A stretch of 64,000 nt of DNA from the NCBI RefSeq assembly GCF_006494375.1, contig NZ_VHIZ01000036.1, positions 1 to 64,000 on the forward strand, in the 5' to 3' direction. Positions 53,076 through 62,692 of the stretch are shown piece after piece. The stretch's first letter is position 1, and each line of letters begins with the position of its first letter. The position numbers and the translations under genes were made by a program. This DNA is from Pantoea anthophila (GTDB lineage: Bacteria; Pseudomonadota; Gammaproteobacteria; Enterobacterales; Enterobacteriaceae). Below the pieces are notes generated by a model, which worked only from the letters and a program-made list of their open reading frames with translations, ran no database searches and had not been told where the DNA came from.

Positions 53076-54851
53076 TCAGGCTTCCGCGGTGGCAGGCACG
53101 CCCGACGCGAGATCATCCCCGGCCTGCTGAAGCTGATACATCTGCCAGTAGCGGCCCTGCATCGCCAGCAGTTGCTGGTGCGTGCCCTGCTCGACCACCC
53201 GGCCGCGATGGAGGACCAGGATTTTGTCGGCATCAATAATCGTGGAGAGACGGTGAGCAATTACCACCAGCGTGCTGTGCTGACGCAGTCTGGCCAGCGT
53301 CTGCTGAATCGCCTGTTCCGTGCCGGAGTCAATATTGGCCGTTGCTTCGTCCAGAATCAGTATCTGCGGCAGATCGACCAGCACCCGCGCCAGCGCCAGC
53401 AGCTGCTTCTGCCCGACAGACAGGTTATTCCCCTGCTCACCCAGCCGGGTGTGAATCCCCTCCGGCAGAGCCTGCGCCAGGGGCGCCAGCCGGACCTGTT
53501 CCAGCACCGTCCAGACCGCCTCTTCGCTGATATCACGGCCCAGCCGGACATTGGCCAGCAGCGTATCCGCCAGCACCACCGGGTCCTGCTGCACCATGGC
53601 GATCCCGTGTCGCAGCACGCTATGGCTCAGATCCCCAATCGGCCGGTCATCAATGCGGATCTCACCGCGCGTCACCGGGTAGTAGCCCATTAGCAGGTTT
53701 GCCAGCGTGCTTTTGCCGCTGCCGGTATGTCCGACCAGCGCCACAAATTCGCGCGGCGCCACCTCAAGATTGATCTCACTGAGTACATCGCGGTTTTCAC
53801 GGTAGGCGAAACTCAGATTGTTCAGCGAAATGCGGCCGGAAGCCAGCGGCTGCTGGCTGTCGCCATACTGCTGCTGCGCGGCATCCATGAGTTCAAAGAT
53901 GCGCTCACCGGAGACCACCGCCTGCTGCAACATCGACTGCTGTGTGGTCAGCTCAATCAGCGGCTCATTCAGGCGTCCCAGATAGGTGATGAAGGCATAG
54001 AGCACACCGACTTCAAAAACGCCGGGCACGGAGAAGCTGAACAGAACCAGCAGGCCGCACAGCACCATCGCGGAAAAGAGGCTCAGCAACGGGCGCAGCA
54101 GAAAGCCGTCGAGACGCAGCGTTTCCATCCGCGCCAGGTAGTGAGAGCGACTGGCCTCGCCCATCCGCTCGCCGAAGCGGGCCTGCTGACGAAACTGCTG
54201 GATCACGCTCATGCCGCTGATCACTTCGTTAAAGCCGTTGTTGATGTCGGCCAGATAACCGCGAACCCGGCGGGCAATCGGCGTGCTGAAGCGCTGATAG
54301 ATCACCATCACCATCAGCACCAGCGGGAAGATCATCATCGCCACCAGCGCCATGCGCCAGTCAAGGCTGAACATCGCCACCATCATGGCCCCGACCAGCG
54401 CGGCACTGCGCAGCACGGTTGAGACCACCGTGACGTAGAGATCGCGGATGACTTCGGTGTCGTTGGTCACGCGTGAAATAATCTGACCGACCGGCTGGGT
54501 ATCGAAGGCGCTCAGCGGCTGACAGAGCGCGGCATTCATCACATCGCTGCGTAACCGCTGCACCACGCCGATCGCCGCCCGGTTGAATAACAGCGCCTGC
54601 CAGTAGTGGAGCGCGGCGGCCAGTAGCTGAAGCAGAATGAAACTGACCAGCAGGCCAGCGACCAGCCCCCAGGGCATCTGATGTTTCGCCACCAGATTGT
54701 CGATAAAGTAGCTGACCAGCACCGGTCCGGTCACTTCAGCAGCGGCCGCGATCCAGAGCAGGCCGACTGCCAGCGACAGGGATTTACGCCAGGGCTTACC
54801 GTAGCTCAGCAGGCGCTTCAGGGTAGGCCACAAGCGGGCAGACTTAGCCAT
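53076..54851 (-). CDS. mdlB: ABC exporter half-transporter MdlB
   Basis: A 591-residue half-transporter: six membrane segments (about residues 20-300) fused to a nucleotide-binding domain with Walker [10 protein letters not shown] near 375, the variant signature [13 protein letters not shown], Walker [13 protein letters not shown] and H-loop I-A-H-R-L-S. It pairs with MdlA as a heterodimer. Substrate not established in E. coli; annotated as multidrug-like. Starts 8 bp inside the mdlA end. Confidence 0.93.
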   Translation of the reverse strand: MAKSARLWPTLKRLLSYGKPWRKSLSLAVGLLWIAAAAEVTGPVLVSYFIDNLVAKHQMPWGLVAGLLVSFILLQLLAAALHYWQALLFNRAAIGVVQRLRSDVMNAALCQPLSAFDTQPVGQIISRVTNDTEVIRDLYVTVVSTVLRSAALVGAMMVAMFSLDWRMALVAMMIFPLVLMVMVIYQRFSTPIARRVRGYLADINNGFNEVISGMSVIQQFRQQARFGERMGEASRSHYLARMETLRLDGFLLRPLLSLFSAMVLCGLLVLFSFSVPGVFEVGVLYAFITYLGRLNEPLIELTTQQSMLQQAVVSGERIFELMDAAQQQYGDSQQPLASGRISLNNLSFAYRENRDVLSEINLEVAPREFVALVGHTGSGKSTLANLLMGYYPVTRGEIRIDDRPIGDLSHSVLRHGIAMVQQDPVVLADTLLANVRLGRDISEEAVWTVLEQVRLAPLAQALPEGIHTRLGEQGNNLSVGQKQLLALARVLVDLPQILILDEATANIDSGTEQAIQQTLARLRQHSTLVVIAHRLSTIIDADKILVLHRGRVVEQGTHQQLLAMQGRYWQMYQLQQAGDDLASGVPATAEA

Positions 54852-56613
54852 GCGGCACTCCTTTCTCATTTTCATCATCATCCAGTGCGGCTTCCAGCTG
54901 CTGATAACGGAACATATCCCGATACCAGCCGGGCGTTCCGCTCAGCGTATCGTGGTCGCCGCGCTGGGCGACGCTGCCCTGCTGCATCACCAGAATTTCG
55001 CTGGCTTCCGTCAGCGCCGATAAGCGGTGCGCGCTGATAATCAGCGTGCGTCCCTCTCCCCAGATGCGCAGGTTATGCAGAATTTCATGTTCGGTTCGGC
55101 CATCCACCGCAGAAAGCGCGTCATCCAGAATCAGGATTTCGGCATTCAGCAGCAGAGCCCGGGCAATGGAAAGGCGCTGCTTCTGTCCCCCGGAGAGCAT
55201 CACACCCCGCTCCCCGACTTCCGTTTCATAACCCTGTGGCAGACGCAGGATATCGTCATGCACGCAGGCGAGCCTGGCGGCCTGTTCGATCTCCTGCCGG
55301 GTCGCGCCCGGTTTCCCCAGCGCAATGTTATTAGCCACGCTGTCAGAGAAGAGGAACGGCGTCTGGCTGACCACCGCCAGACGGCTGCGCCAGCTGTCGA
55401 GCCGCAGCTGCGGCAGCGGGATCTGGTGGTAGCGGATATCCCCCTGCTGAATGTCAAAGTGGCGCTGAATCAGGCTGAGCAGCGTGCTTTTGCCGCTGCC
55501 GGTCGGGCCGCACAGTCCCAGCATCTGACCGGGTTTCAGCTGAAAGCGGACATCGCTTAACACCGGCGCCGTGCTGGCCGGATAGTGAAAAGCTCGAATC
55601 GCCACCTGAAGCGTTCCGGGGTCAGGCGGCAGCGTTTTGTCACCATCTTCCACCGCCGGTGCTTCCGCCAGCAGCGCGCCGATGCGGCTCCATGCGGCAC
55701 TGCCGCGTTCGACAATATTAAACATCCAGGCCAGCGCCAGCATGGGCCAGATCATCAGGCCGAGATACATCACGAAGCTGGTGAGCTGACCCAGCGTCAT
55801 CTGATCATGCCACACCAGCCAGCTGCCGCCGCCAATCGCCAGCAGGTTTGAAAAGCCGATGGCGATATAGATAGTGGGATCGAAACGGGCATCAACCCGC
55901 GCTACGCGCAGGTTTTTCTCACCGGTGTCGCGGGCGATAGCGGAAAACTGCTGTGACTGATGCTGCTCAAGCCCAAAGGCTTTGATCATGCGGATGCTGG
56001 TCAGGCTCTCCTGCGTCTGGTCGTTAAGGCTGGAAAAGGCTGCCTGAGCCAGCTTAAAGCGATCGTGCAGTTGATTACCGTAACGATGGATGACGATCGC
56101 CATCACCGGCATCGGCACCAGCGAGAGCAGCGTCAGCTGCCAGCTGATCTGGGTGCTCATCACCAGCAGCACGCCACAGCCCATAACCAGCGAGTCCACC
56201 AGCGTCAGCACCCCTTCCCCGGCAGCAAACACCACCCGATCCACGTCGTTAGTGGCGCGCGCAATCAGGTCACCCGTGCGATGGCGCAGATAAAATGCCG
56301 GTTGCTGACGACTCAGCTGACGATAAAAATCTTCACGCAGCTCGACCGCCAGCTGGTAGGAGGCGCCAAACAGCAGCACGCGCCAGACATAGCGCAGCAG
56401 ATAGACCACGACCGCCGTTGCCAGCATGACCCCAATCCACATCATGATGCGACCGGTACTCATGGTGTCGCCTGTCACGCCGTCAACAATGATCCCCACC
56501 ACATGCGGCGGCAGCAACTGCAGAACAGCAATAACAATCAGCAGGATGACCGCGCCCAGATAGCGTCGCCACTCCCGCAAAAAATACCAACTTAACTGAC
56601 TGAATAATCGCAC
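54844..56613 (-). CDS. mdlA: ABC exporter half-transporter MdlA
   Basis: A 589-residue half-transporter, the MdlB partner: membrane domain starting (GTG) [18 protein letters not shown] as in E. coli, then an ATPase domain with [21 protein letters not shown] and [12 protein letters not shown]. The catalytic-glutamate position of Walker B is aspartate (L-D-D), typical of the degenerate site in heterodimeric exporters. I chose GTG at 56613 by homology; an in-frame TTG at 56649 lies within decR. Confidence 0.92.
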   Translation of the reverse strand: MRLFSQLSWYFLREWRRYLGAVILLIVIAVLQLLPPHVVGIIVDGVTGDTMSTGRIMMWIGVMLATAVVVYLLRYVWRVLLFGASYQLAVELREDFYRQLSRQQPAFYLRHRTGDLIARATNDVDRVVFAAGEGVLTLVDSLVMGCGVLLVMSTQISWQLTLLSLVPMPVMAIVIHRYGNQLHDRFKLAQAAFSSLNDQTQESLTSIRMIKAFGLEQHQSQQFSAIARDTGEKNLRVARVDARFDPTIYIAIGFSNLLAIGGGSWLVWHDQMTLGQLTSFVMYLGLMIWPMLALAWMFNIVERGSAAWSRIGALLAEAPAVEDGDKTLPPDPGTLQVAIRAFHYPASTAPVLSDVRFQLKPGQMLGLCGPTGSGKSTLLSLIQRHFDIQQGDIRYHQIPLPQLRLDSWRSRLAVVSQTPFLFSDSVANNIALGKPGATRQEIEQAARLACVHDDILRLPQGYETEVGERGVMLSGGQKQRLSIARALLLNAEILILDDALSAVDGRTEHEILHNLRIWGEGRTLIISAHRLSALTEASEILVMQQGSVAQRGDHDTLSGTPGWYRDMFRYQQLEAALDDDENEKGVPHG

Positions 56614-56629
56614 AGCGCTGTTCTCAATC

Positions 56630-57100
56630 TCAGGCCCCCAGAGGGGCAACGGGTAAAGCCGTGGTGTATTTAATCTCTTCCATGGCGAAGCTGGAGGTCA
56701 CATCGATCAGGCCGGGCACGCCGTTGACTAATCGCTTATAGAAAGCATCATAGCTTTTCATGTCGGCCACCTGAATGCGCAGCAGGTAGTCATACTCGCC
56801 TGCCATACGGTAAAAGGCCATCACCTCCGGCATGCTATTGACCACCGAGACAAAGGTCTGATACCAGTCACGGCTGTGCTGCTGGGTTTTAACAAACATA
56901 AACGCCGTCAGTGACAGGCCGATTTTGTCACCGTCCAGTAACGCCACCCGCGCGCGAATAATGCCATCATCTTCCAGTTTTTTCAGTCGCTTCCAGCAGG
57001 GCGTGGTCGTGAGATTGACGGCATCTGCCAGCGCCTGCAGCGACAGCGTGCAGTCCTGCTGCAGCAGCGCAAGCAGCTTAAGGTCAGTTTTGTCTAACAT
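56630..57100 (-). CDS. decR: Lrp/AsnC-family cysteine-responsive regulator DecR (YbaO; CcdR in Pantoea)
   Basis: A 156-residue Lrp-type regulator: [11 protein letters not shown] and helix-turn-helix [19 protein letters not shown], then the RAM effector domain ([19 protein letters not shown]). In E. coli DecR activates the cysteine-detoxifying yhaOM operon; in Pantoea ananatis the orthologue sits beside and activates ccdA, as here. The start at 57100 is by homology; the frame extends to 57181. Confidence 0.93.
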   Translation of the reverse strand: MLDKTDLKLLALLQQDCTLSLQALADAVNLTTTPCWKRLKKLEDDGIIRARVALLDGDKIGLSLTAFMFVKTQQHSRDWYQTFVSVVNSMPEVMAFYRMAGEYDYLLRIQVADMKSYDAFYKRLVNGVPGLIDVTSSFAMEEIKYTTALPVAPLGA

Positions 57101-57207
57101 TCGCGTCTCCGGGAGAATCATTTTCTCCATTAACGCGATTTTAGCGGTAATTTTGCAATCTCTTTTTCCTGCACGTGCCATAAAATAGCCGGACTGTTTA
57201 TAACCGG

Positions 57208-58251
57208 ATGACTGAGATGCAGACCTGCTGGATTCGCCACGCTATCAACGAAATCAACGCCGATTTTCAGCGATCGGCCGAGACGCATCTGATCCGTTTC
57301 GATCTGGCGGATTTTCCCGGCATCTGGTTCTACCTGAAAGATGAGAGTACCCATCCCAGCGGCAGCCTGAAGCATCGCCTGGCGCGCTCCCTGTTTCTTT
57401 ATGGCCTCTCTAACGGCTGGATTAAACAGGATACGCCGATTATTGAAGCCTCGTCAGGCAGCACGGCTGTTTCTGAGGCCTACTTCGCACGGCTGCTGGG
57501 ACTGCCCTTCATTGCGGTGATGCCAGCCAGTACGGCAAAACGGAAAATTGAGCAGATCGCCTTTTATGGCGGGCGGTGTCATTTTGTCGAGGATCCCTGC
57601 CAGCTCTACGCGGAATCTGAGCGGCTGGCGCGTGAACTGAACGGCCACTTTATGGATCAGTTTACCTATGCTGAGCGTGCAACCGACTGGCGCGGCAATA
57701 ACAACATCGCGGAGAGCATTTTCCGTCAGATGCAGCATGAACCCTATCCGATCCCTCATACGGTGATTATGAGTGCGGGCACCGGCGGCACCTCCGCCAC
57801 ACTGGGGCGCTATATCCGCTATCAGGGACTCGAAACGAAACTGCTGGTGGTCGATCCCCAGCACTCGGTGTTTTTCGATTACTGGCAGCAGCGTGATGCC
57901 ACCCTGACCAGCACCCGTGGCAGCCTGATCGAGGGGATTGGCCGTCCGCGGGTCGAGCCGTCATTTATGCCCGATGTGATCGACGAAATGATCAAAGTGC
58001 CGGACGGCGCAACGCTGGCCGCGATGCTGAAACTGGAAAAGATTCTGGGACGCAAGCCGGGTGCCTCTACCGGCACCAACTTCTGGGGCATGATGCAGGT
58101 GGCGAAACGCTTACGGGCGGCAAATCAGTCGGGCGCGCTGGTCACGCTGTTATGTGACAGTGGCGAACGCTATCCCGACAGCTACTATCAGCCGGAATGG
58201 GTGGCAAAACATATCGGTGATATCACGCCGTGGCAGCGCGAGCTGGCGTAA
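57208..58251 (+). CDS. ccdA: PLP-dependent cysteine desulfhydrase, CcdA type
   Basis: A 347-residue fold-type II PLP enzyme of the cysteine synthase superfamily. The PLP lysine lies in [10 protein letters not shown] near residue 51, the substrate-binding loop S-S-G-S-T-A-V-S near 81, and the phosphate loop A-G-T-G-G-T-S near 191. It is divergent from the Lrp-type gene decR with about 107 bp between. This arrangement is known from Pantoea ananatis, where CcdA is a cysteine-inducible desulfhydrase that degrades excess cysteine to sulfide, pyruvate and ammonia. The name rests on context plus family. The start may also be the ATG at 57217. Absent from this place in E. coli. Confidence 0.82.
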   Translation: MTEMQTCWIRHAINEINADFQRSAETHLIRFDLADFPGIWFYLKDESTHPSGSLKHRLARSLFLYGLSNGWIKQDTPIIEASSGSTAVSEAYFARLLGLPFIAVMPASTAKRKIEQIAFYGGRCHFVEDPCQLYAESERLARELNGHFMDQFTYAERATDWRGNNNIAESIFRQMQHEPYPIPHTVIMSAGTGGTSATLGRYIRYQGLETKLLVVDPQHSVFFDYWQQRDATLTSTRGSLIEGIGRPRVEPSFMPDVIDEMIKVPDGATLAAMLKLEKILGRKPGASTGTNFWGMMQVAKRLRAANQSGALVTLLCDSGERYPDSYYQPEWVAKHIGDITPWQRELA

Positions 58252-58274
58252 AAAACCGGACTTCCAGTCCGGTT
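58250..58274 (-). terminator. rho-independent terminator of cof
   Basis: Stem AACCGGAC / GTCCGGTT (58254-58274) with a 5-nt loop; on the minus strand a short T-run follows (complement of 58255-58250), 11 bp after the cof stop. It may also act on ccdA. Confidence 0.7.
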
Positions 58275-58285
58275 CACGGCAATCC

Positions 58286-59107
58286 TCAGCATTCGGGGGA
58301 ATACGCGAGGTGGGGTGTCGCCAGCCAGTGATTTAAATAATGGGACACCGCCTGTGTCCCGCAATGCCCTAACACCGGCAGATGCGGAAGCGCCCTCTTT
58401 AACTGCGCCATCGCATTACCCATGATGAAACCCTGCCCGGCCTGAGCCAGCATCTCGCGATCGTTCATCGCATCCCCGAATGCCATACACTCCGCCATGG
58501 TCAGGGAGAGGTGGTCACACAGCAGCGCCAGCGCGCTGCCCTTGTTGCAGTTTGCGGGCAACACTTCCAGACAATCCTCCGCAGAGAAACAGATGTTGAC
58601 CTGATTGCCCAGCACGGCATCCAGCTGCGTTTTAAGCTGACACAGGTGCTGATGCCGATCGATGAAGCAGATTTTTGTTACCTGATGCGCGGGCAGCGTT
58701 TTAAGGTCGCACAGCTGATAGCCAAATCCGCTCATCTGATGCGCCACCAGCAGTTCAGGCTGCGGCCGGTCGGTAAACCAGCCCTGGTCGTTAAAGATGT
58801 GCATCGTGGCAGTCGTCTCCCAGTGACGATGGATTACCTCTTCGGCGACGGCAGAAGGCAGATCGCATCCAAACAGCCGCGTACCCTGCCGGTCATGTAT
58901 GCGGGTGCCATTCCCCGTGATAAGCCAGGCGGGCAGAATCATTTTTTCCCGCAGAGTCTGCATCTCCAGCAGGTGGCGGCCCGTCGCCAGCGCGAGATGA
59001 AGACCCCGTGAATGTAACGCCTGAAGACTCTCCAGTGTCTGCTGTCCCAGCTGGTGATCCGGCAACAGCAATGTGCCATCCATATCGAACGCGGCTAAAC
59101 GCATCAT
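58286..59107 (-). CDS. cof: HMP-PP phosphatase Cof (HAD family)
   Basis: A 273-residue HAD-superfamily phosphatase: motif I D-M-D-G-T-L-L at residues 9-15, motif II T-G-N-G-T, lysine in K-G-S-A-L-A-L-L near 198, and motif [11 protein letters not shown] near 220 followed by I-M-G-N-A-M. Cof hydrolyses the thiamin intermediate HMP-PP and other phosphorylated substrates. The start may be either of two adjacent ATGs (59107 or 59104). Confidence 0.94.
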   Translation of the reverse strand: MMRLAAFDMDGTLLLPDHQLGQQTLESLQALHSRGLHLALATGRHLLEMQTLREKMILPAWLITGNGTRIHDRQGTRLFGCDLPSAVAEEVIHRHWETTATMHIFNDQGWFTDRPQPELLVAHQMSGFGYQLCDLKTLPAHQVTKICFIDRHQHLCQLKTQLDAVLGNQVNICFSAEDCLEVLPANCNKGSALALLCDHLSLTMAECMAFGDAMNDREMLAQAGQGFIMGNAMAQLKRALPHLPVLGHCGTQAVSHYLNHWLATPHLAYSPEC

Positions 59108-59200
59108 GACTCTCCTCCTGCTGAAAAGTTGAGTCCCACTATTGCCTGTTAATTACGGAACTAATAGTGAATACTTTTAAAAAATTGTTCCGGGTTTACG

Positions 59201-60919
59201 ATGCGCGAACTTCACCGTATTCATCAGTTTCAGCGCCTGTGGCAGCAGAGTCAGGGGGCGCCTCAGCAGACCTGCGTGGCGGAGATGGCCTGTCACTGCA
59301 TCTGCAGCGAGCGTCATCTGCGCACGCTGCTGTCACACTGGCAGCAGTCGGGCTGGCTCAGCTGGCGGGGTGAAGCGGGCCGGGGTAAACAGGGCCTGGT
59401 CACTTTTCTGCGCACGCCTGAAGCGTTACGTCAGCAGCTGCTGCAACGGCAGCTCGATACCGGCGCGGCGGCAGACGCCTTGCAGCTGCTGGATCTGCCG
59501 CCGGAGCGGCTGATGACTCTGCTGCGGCCGATGATGGGGGGACAGTGGCAGAACGATACGCCGGTGCTGCGCATCCCCTACTATCGCCCGATGGAGAGCA
59601 CAGCGCCGCACCAGATTACCGGTCGGGCTGAACAGCATCTGGTGCGCCAGATCTACTCCGGCCTGACCCGCTTTGAGCAGGATGCACCGGTCGGCGATCT
59701 GGCTCATCACTGGCAGCACGATGAAACGGGATGTCACTGGCTATTCTGGTTACGGCCTCAGCTGAGGTGGCACAACGACGAGCCGGTTCAGGCGGAGCAA
59801 CTGGTGTCGCAGTTTCGTCAGCTGTTGCAGGAACCGCGCGTCGCACTGCTGCTGGCCGACGTGGAGAGCGTGGAAGCGCCGCATCCGCTGGCCCTGCGTT
59901 TTGTGCTGCGGCAACCTGATTTCTGGCTACCGCACCGGCTGGCGCATCTGCTGTGCCTGCTGCCCCATCCCGATCGTCCCGCCATCGGCAGCGGTCCGTG
60001 GAAACTGCTTCACTTCAGCCCTGAACTGGTCAGGATGGAGAGTCATGCGCAGTGGCATCTGCAGCGTCCACTGTTGCAGGCGGTGGAGTACTGGATTACG
60101 CCACAACTGTTCGACCCCCGCCTGGGCAGCAGCTGTCGTCATCCGGTGCAGATCGCCATCGGCGATGCCGCCGAGCTTAAGACGCTGCAACCGGTCAGCA
60201 ACAGCATCAGTCTCGGTTTCTGCTATCTGCTCTGCCGCCCGCGTGACGGATTTACTGCCGAACAGGCGCGCAGCGTTTTCCATCTGATCCAGCAAAGCGG
60301 CATCGTCAGCCGGCTGCCTCTTGATGAAGGCTTAATTACGCCCAGCAACGAGCTGTTGCCTGGCTGGCCGGTGCCGCCGATCGAGGCGGTGCCTGGCCCC
60401 CTGCCCGCCACGCTGACACTCCACTATCAGCTGCCGGTTGAGCTGCATCAGATGGCGCAGGCGTTATGTGAATTACTCAGGCAGCACGGCTGTCATCTCA
60501 GGGTGATTTTTCATCCGGTCAAAAGCTGGCAAACCATTCATCAGCTTGATGAGGCCGACCTGGTGATGGGCGATCGACTGATTGGCGATGCCCCGGTATT
60601 TACACTGGCGACCTGGCTGGCACTGGATCCGCTGTGGCGGCCTCTGTCAGCGACCCCGCAGGGCAAAGCGGTACAGAGACAGCTGCTGGCTATCCAGCAG
60701 ATTGCTGACGGTCAGGCCCGCTCCCGCGCGCTGCATCAGCTTTATCATCAGCTGATGGCGGACGGCGTTCTGCTGCCGCTGTTCAACTATCGCTACCAAA
60801 TCTACGCGCCGCCCGGCGTCGAAGGGATTGAACTCAATACGCTGGGCTGGTTCGATTTCAGCCGCGCATGGATTCCGCCGCCGATTGATCCGCCGTGCAG
60901 CTGTTCAGCGGCGGAATGA
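59201..60919 (+). CDS. ybaE: SgrR-family transcriptional regulator YbaE
   Basis: A 572-residue protein with an N-terminal winged-helix domain ([16 protein letters not shown] and [14 protein letters not shown]) joined to a domain like the solute-binding proteins of oligopeptide transporters ([12 protein letters not shown] near residue 147, then G-S-G-P-W-K-L). SgrR of E. coli senses sugar-phosphate stress with this architecture; the ligand of YbaE is unknown. Located between cof and queC as in E. coli. Confidence 0.92.
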   Translation: MRELHRIHQFQRLWQQSQGAPQQTCVAEMACHCICSERHLRTLLSHWQQSGWLSWRGEAGRGKQGLVTFLRTPEALRQQLLQRQLDTGAAADALQLLDLPPERLMTLLRPMMGGQWQNDTPVLRIPYYRPMESTAPHQITGRAEQHLVRQIYSGLTRFEQDAPVGDLAHHWQHDETGCHWLFWLRPQLRWHNDEPVQAEQLVSQFRQLLQEPRVALLLADVESVEAPHPLALRFVLRQPDFWLPHRLAHLLCLLPHPDRPAIGSGPWKLLHFSPELVRMESHAQWHLQRPLLQAVEYWITPQLFDPRLGSSCRHPVQIAIGDAAELKTLQPVSNSISLGFCYLLCRPRDGFTAEQARSVFHLIQQSGIVSRLPLDEGLITPSNELLPGWPVPPIEAVPGPLPATLTLHYQLPVELHQMAQALCELLRQHGCHLRVIFHPVKSWQTIHQLDEADLVMGDRLIGDAPVFTLATWLALDPLWRPLSATPQGKAVQRQLLAIQQIADGQARSRALHQLYHQLMADGVLLPLFNYRYQIYAPPGVEGIELNTLGWFDFSRAWIPPPIDPPCSCSAAE

Positions 60920-60960
60920 GGCATTACCATAAGCGCAAAATTACTTATCAGGGAAATGCC

Positions 60961-61656
60961 ATGAAACGCGCTGTTGTTGTTTTCAGCGGTGGACAAGATT
61001 CCACAACCTGCCTGGTTCAGGCTTTAGCACTTTATGATGAGGTGCACTGCGTCACCTTCGATTACGGACAACGCCATCGGGAAGAGATTGAGGTGGCCCG
61101 GGAACTGGCTATCAGGCTGGGTGCGCGCGCGCACAAAGTGCTGGATGTCACTATGCTGAACGAACTCGCCGTCAGCAGCCTGACGCGCGATAGCATTCCG
61201 GTACCCGCCTACAATCCTGACGCCACCGGATTACCGAGTACTTTTGTGCCGGGTCGCAATATTCTCTTTCTGACGCTGGCCTCGGTTTATGCCTATCAGG
61301 TAGAGGCCGAAGCGGTGATCACGGGCGTCTGCGAAACCGATTTTTCCGGCTATCCCGATTGCCGCGATGAGTTTGTTAAAGCCATGAACCAGGCGGTCAC
61401 GCTGGGCATGGCGCGCACTCTCCGCTTCGAGACGCCGCTGATGTGGCTCAATAAGGCGGAAACCTGGGCGCTGGCGGACTACTGGCAGCAACTGCCGCTG
61501 ATTCGCGAAGAGACGCTGACCTGCTATAACGGCGTGAAAGGTGACGGCTGCGGTGAGTGTGCAGCCTGTCATTTACGGGCCAACGGCTTGCAGGGTTATC
61601 TCAGCGATCGTGCGGGCGTGATGGCCGCAATGAAAGCAAAGAGCGGCCTTAACTGA
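60961..61656 (+). CDS. queC: 7-cyano-7-deazaguanine synthase QueC
   Basis: A 231-residue enzyme making preQ0 from carboxydeazaguanine, ammonia and ATP for queuosine in tRNA. It has the PP-loop S-G-G-Q-D-S-T-T near residue 9, [15 protein letters not shown] near 98, and a C-terminal zinc site with [11 protein letters not shown]. The ATG at 60961 gives the E. coli length; the frame open to 60895 overlaps ybaE. No preQ1 riboswitch-like leader is apparent in the short gap. Confidence 0.97.
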   Translation: MKRAVVVFSGGQDSTTCLVQALALYDEVHCVTFDYGQRHREEIEVARELAIRLGARAHKVLDVTMLNELAVSSLTRDSIPVPAYNPDATGLPSTFVPGRNILFLTLASVYAYQVEAEAVITGVCETDFSGYPDCRDEFVKAMNQAVTLGMARTLRFETPLMWLNKAETWALADYWQQLPLIREETLTCYNGVKGDGCGECAACHLRANGLQGYLSDRAGVMAAMKAKSGLN

Positions 61657-61669
61657 GGCCAGCAGCGAT

Positions 61670-61701
61670 GGCGGCAGCGATCGGGTTTGCCGCCTTTTTT
61701 T
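61670..61701 (+). terminator. rho-independent terminator of queC
   Basis: Stem GGCGGCA / TGCCGCC with an 11-nt loop and seven Ts, 14 bp after the queC stop and overlapping the end of the fadM region. Confidence 0.85.
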
Positions 61702-61702
61702 C

Positions 61703-62107
61703 TCATGCCATCAGACGCATCAGTCGCTCCCGCAACGCCCCTTCCAGGGTGACCGCCTTCTGGGTGCGCAAATCGATGCAGACAAAGGTCAGCGCAGCAT
61801 CGGCAACCACTGTCTCCTGGCCTGCCAGCAGCACCCGCTGCGCGATGACGCCACTCCTGCCATTTAACTGCGTAATCTCACTGACGATGGTGAGTACGTC
61901 GCCCAGTACGGCCGGGCGACGGTAGTTGATGTTAATATTGACCACCACAAACGCCAGTTTCTGCTCCTGCAGCCAGTGGAATGCTTCAGCCTCTTCCAGC
62001 CATTGCCAGCGCGCCTCCTCAAGAAATTCAAGATAACGCGCATTGTTGACGTGCTGATAGACATCCAGATGGTAGCCGCGCACTTTTATGGTGGTCTGCA
62101 TGGTCAT
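61703..62107 (-). CDS. fadM: long-chain acyl-CoA thioesterase FadM (YbaW)
   Basis: A 134-residue hot-dog thioesterase: K-V-R-G-Y-H-L-D-V-Y-Q-H-V-N-N-A-R-Y-L-E with the catalytic aspartate, then V-V-N-I-N-I-N-Y-R-R-P-A. In E. coli FadM removes poorly metabolised unsaturated acyl-CoA during oleate degradation and is under FadR. The E. coli start corresponds to the third codon (62101); both ATGs are possible. Confidence 0.94.
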   Translation of the reverse strand: MTMQTTIKVRGYHLDVYQHVNNARYLEFLEEARWQWLEEAEAFHWLQEQKLAFVVVNININYRRPAVLGDVLTIVSEITQLNGRSGVIAQRVLLAGQETVVADAALTFVCIDLRTQKAVTLEGALRERLMRLMA

Positions 62108-62198
62108 GCTCTCCTGCTTTGGGTGAACTGGTTGGACCTGTTCACTTTAGCAGAGCGGCCGGTTCAGCGCGGGTTATGCATCACAGATGCGTACTGCC

Positions 62199-62552
62199 TC
62201 ACAATTTCAGCCGGCCTGCATTACGTTCTATCAGCGCATTCCCGATCCCCGGCACTTCGCTGAGTTGCTGGATCGCGCTGAACGGTCCGTACTGTTCGCG
62301 ATAACTGACAATGGCCTGGGCCTTTTTCAGCCCCACACCGTTCATCACGGCAGAGAGCTGTTCCGCCGTCGCATCGTTGATGCTGACCTGACCCGGCTGA
62401 GCAACGTCGCTGATCGCTTTTTCCGGCGCAGGCAATGCGTTCTGGCTGATGGACGTGCTGGCAGGATCGGGGGCCGCAGCGACGCTGCTGTGGCAGAACG
62501 CGCCGCCCAGCGCGAGTGAGAGATAGAGGGCAACGACTTCATGTTTAGCCAT
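62199..62552 (-). CDS. ybaV: helix-hairpin-helix protein YbaV (ComEA family)
   Basis: A 117-residue protein with a signal-like N-terminus (V-V-A-L-Y-L-S-L-A-L-G-G-A-F) and a C-terminal ComEA-type HhH domain: S-I-N-D-A-T-A-E-Q-L, G-V-G-L-K-K-A-Q-A-I-V-S-Y-R and V-P-G-I-G-N-A-L-I. Such proteins bind DNA at the cell surface or in the periplasm in competent bacteria; the role in enterobacteria is uncertain. The ATG at 62552 has AAGGAG 11 bp upstream; the frame to 62615 is not used. Confidence 0.9.
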   Translation of the reverse strand: MAKHEVVALYLSLALGGAFCHSSVAAAPDPASTSISQNALPAPEKAISDVAQPGQVSINDATAEQLSAVMNGVGLKKAQAIVSYREQYGPFSAIQQLSEVPGIGNALIERNAGRLKL

Positions 62553-62635
62553 GCTGTGTTTCTCCTTGTGTGTAAACAGCAGCGACAGCGTGTCACGACG
62601 GTGCACAAGGCACAAAAGCGGGATTTCAGAAATGG

Positions 62636-62657
62636 AAAAGGCCGCGAATGCGGCCTT
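62636..62657 (-). terminator. rho-independent terminator of ppiD
   Basis: Stem AAGGCCGC / GCGGCCTT with GAAT/ATTC loop; TTTT follows on the minus strand. It lies 36 bp after the ppiD stop. Confidence 0.75.
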
Positions 62658-62692
62658 GGGTTATTACAGTGGTTTCGCGGTTTCTGCGAGGC

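Noticed and set aside
59167..59373. 68-codon + strand ORF overlapping the start of ybaE
   Set aside because: Out of frame with ybaE, whose winged-helix N-terminus matches the family from 59201; considered as a leader gene but lacks a ribosome-binding site.
60920..60960. Riboswitch in front of queC
   Set aside because: The 41-bp gap is too short and shows no preQ1-aptamer features.
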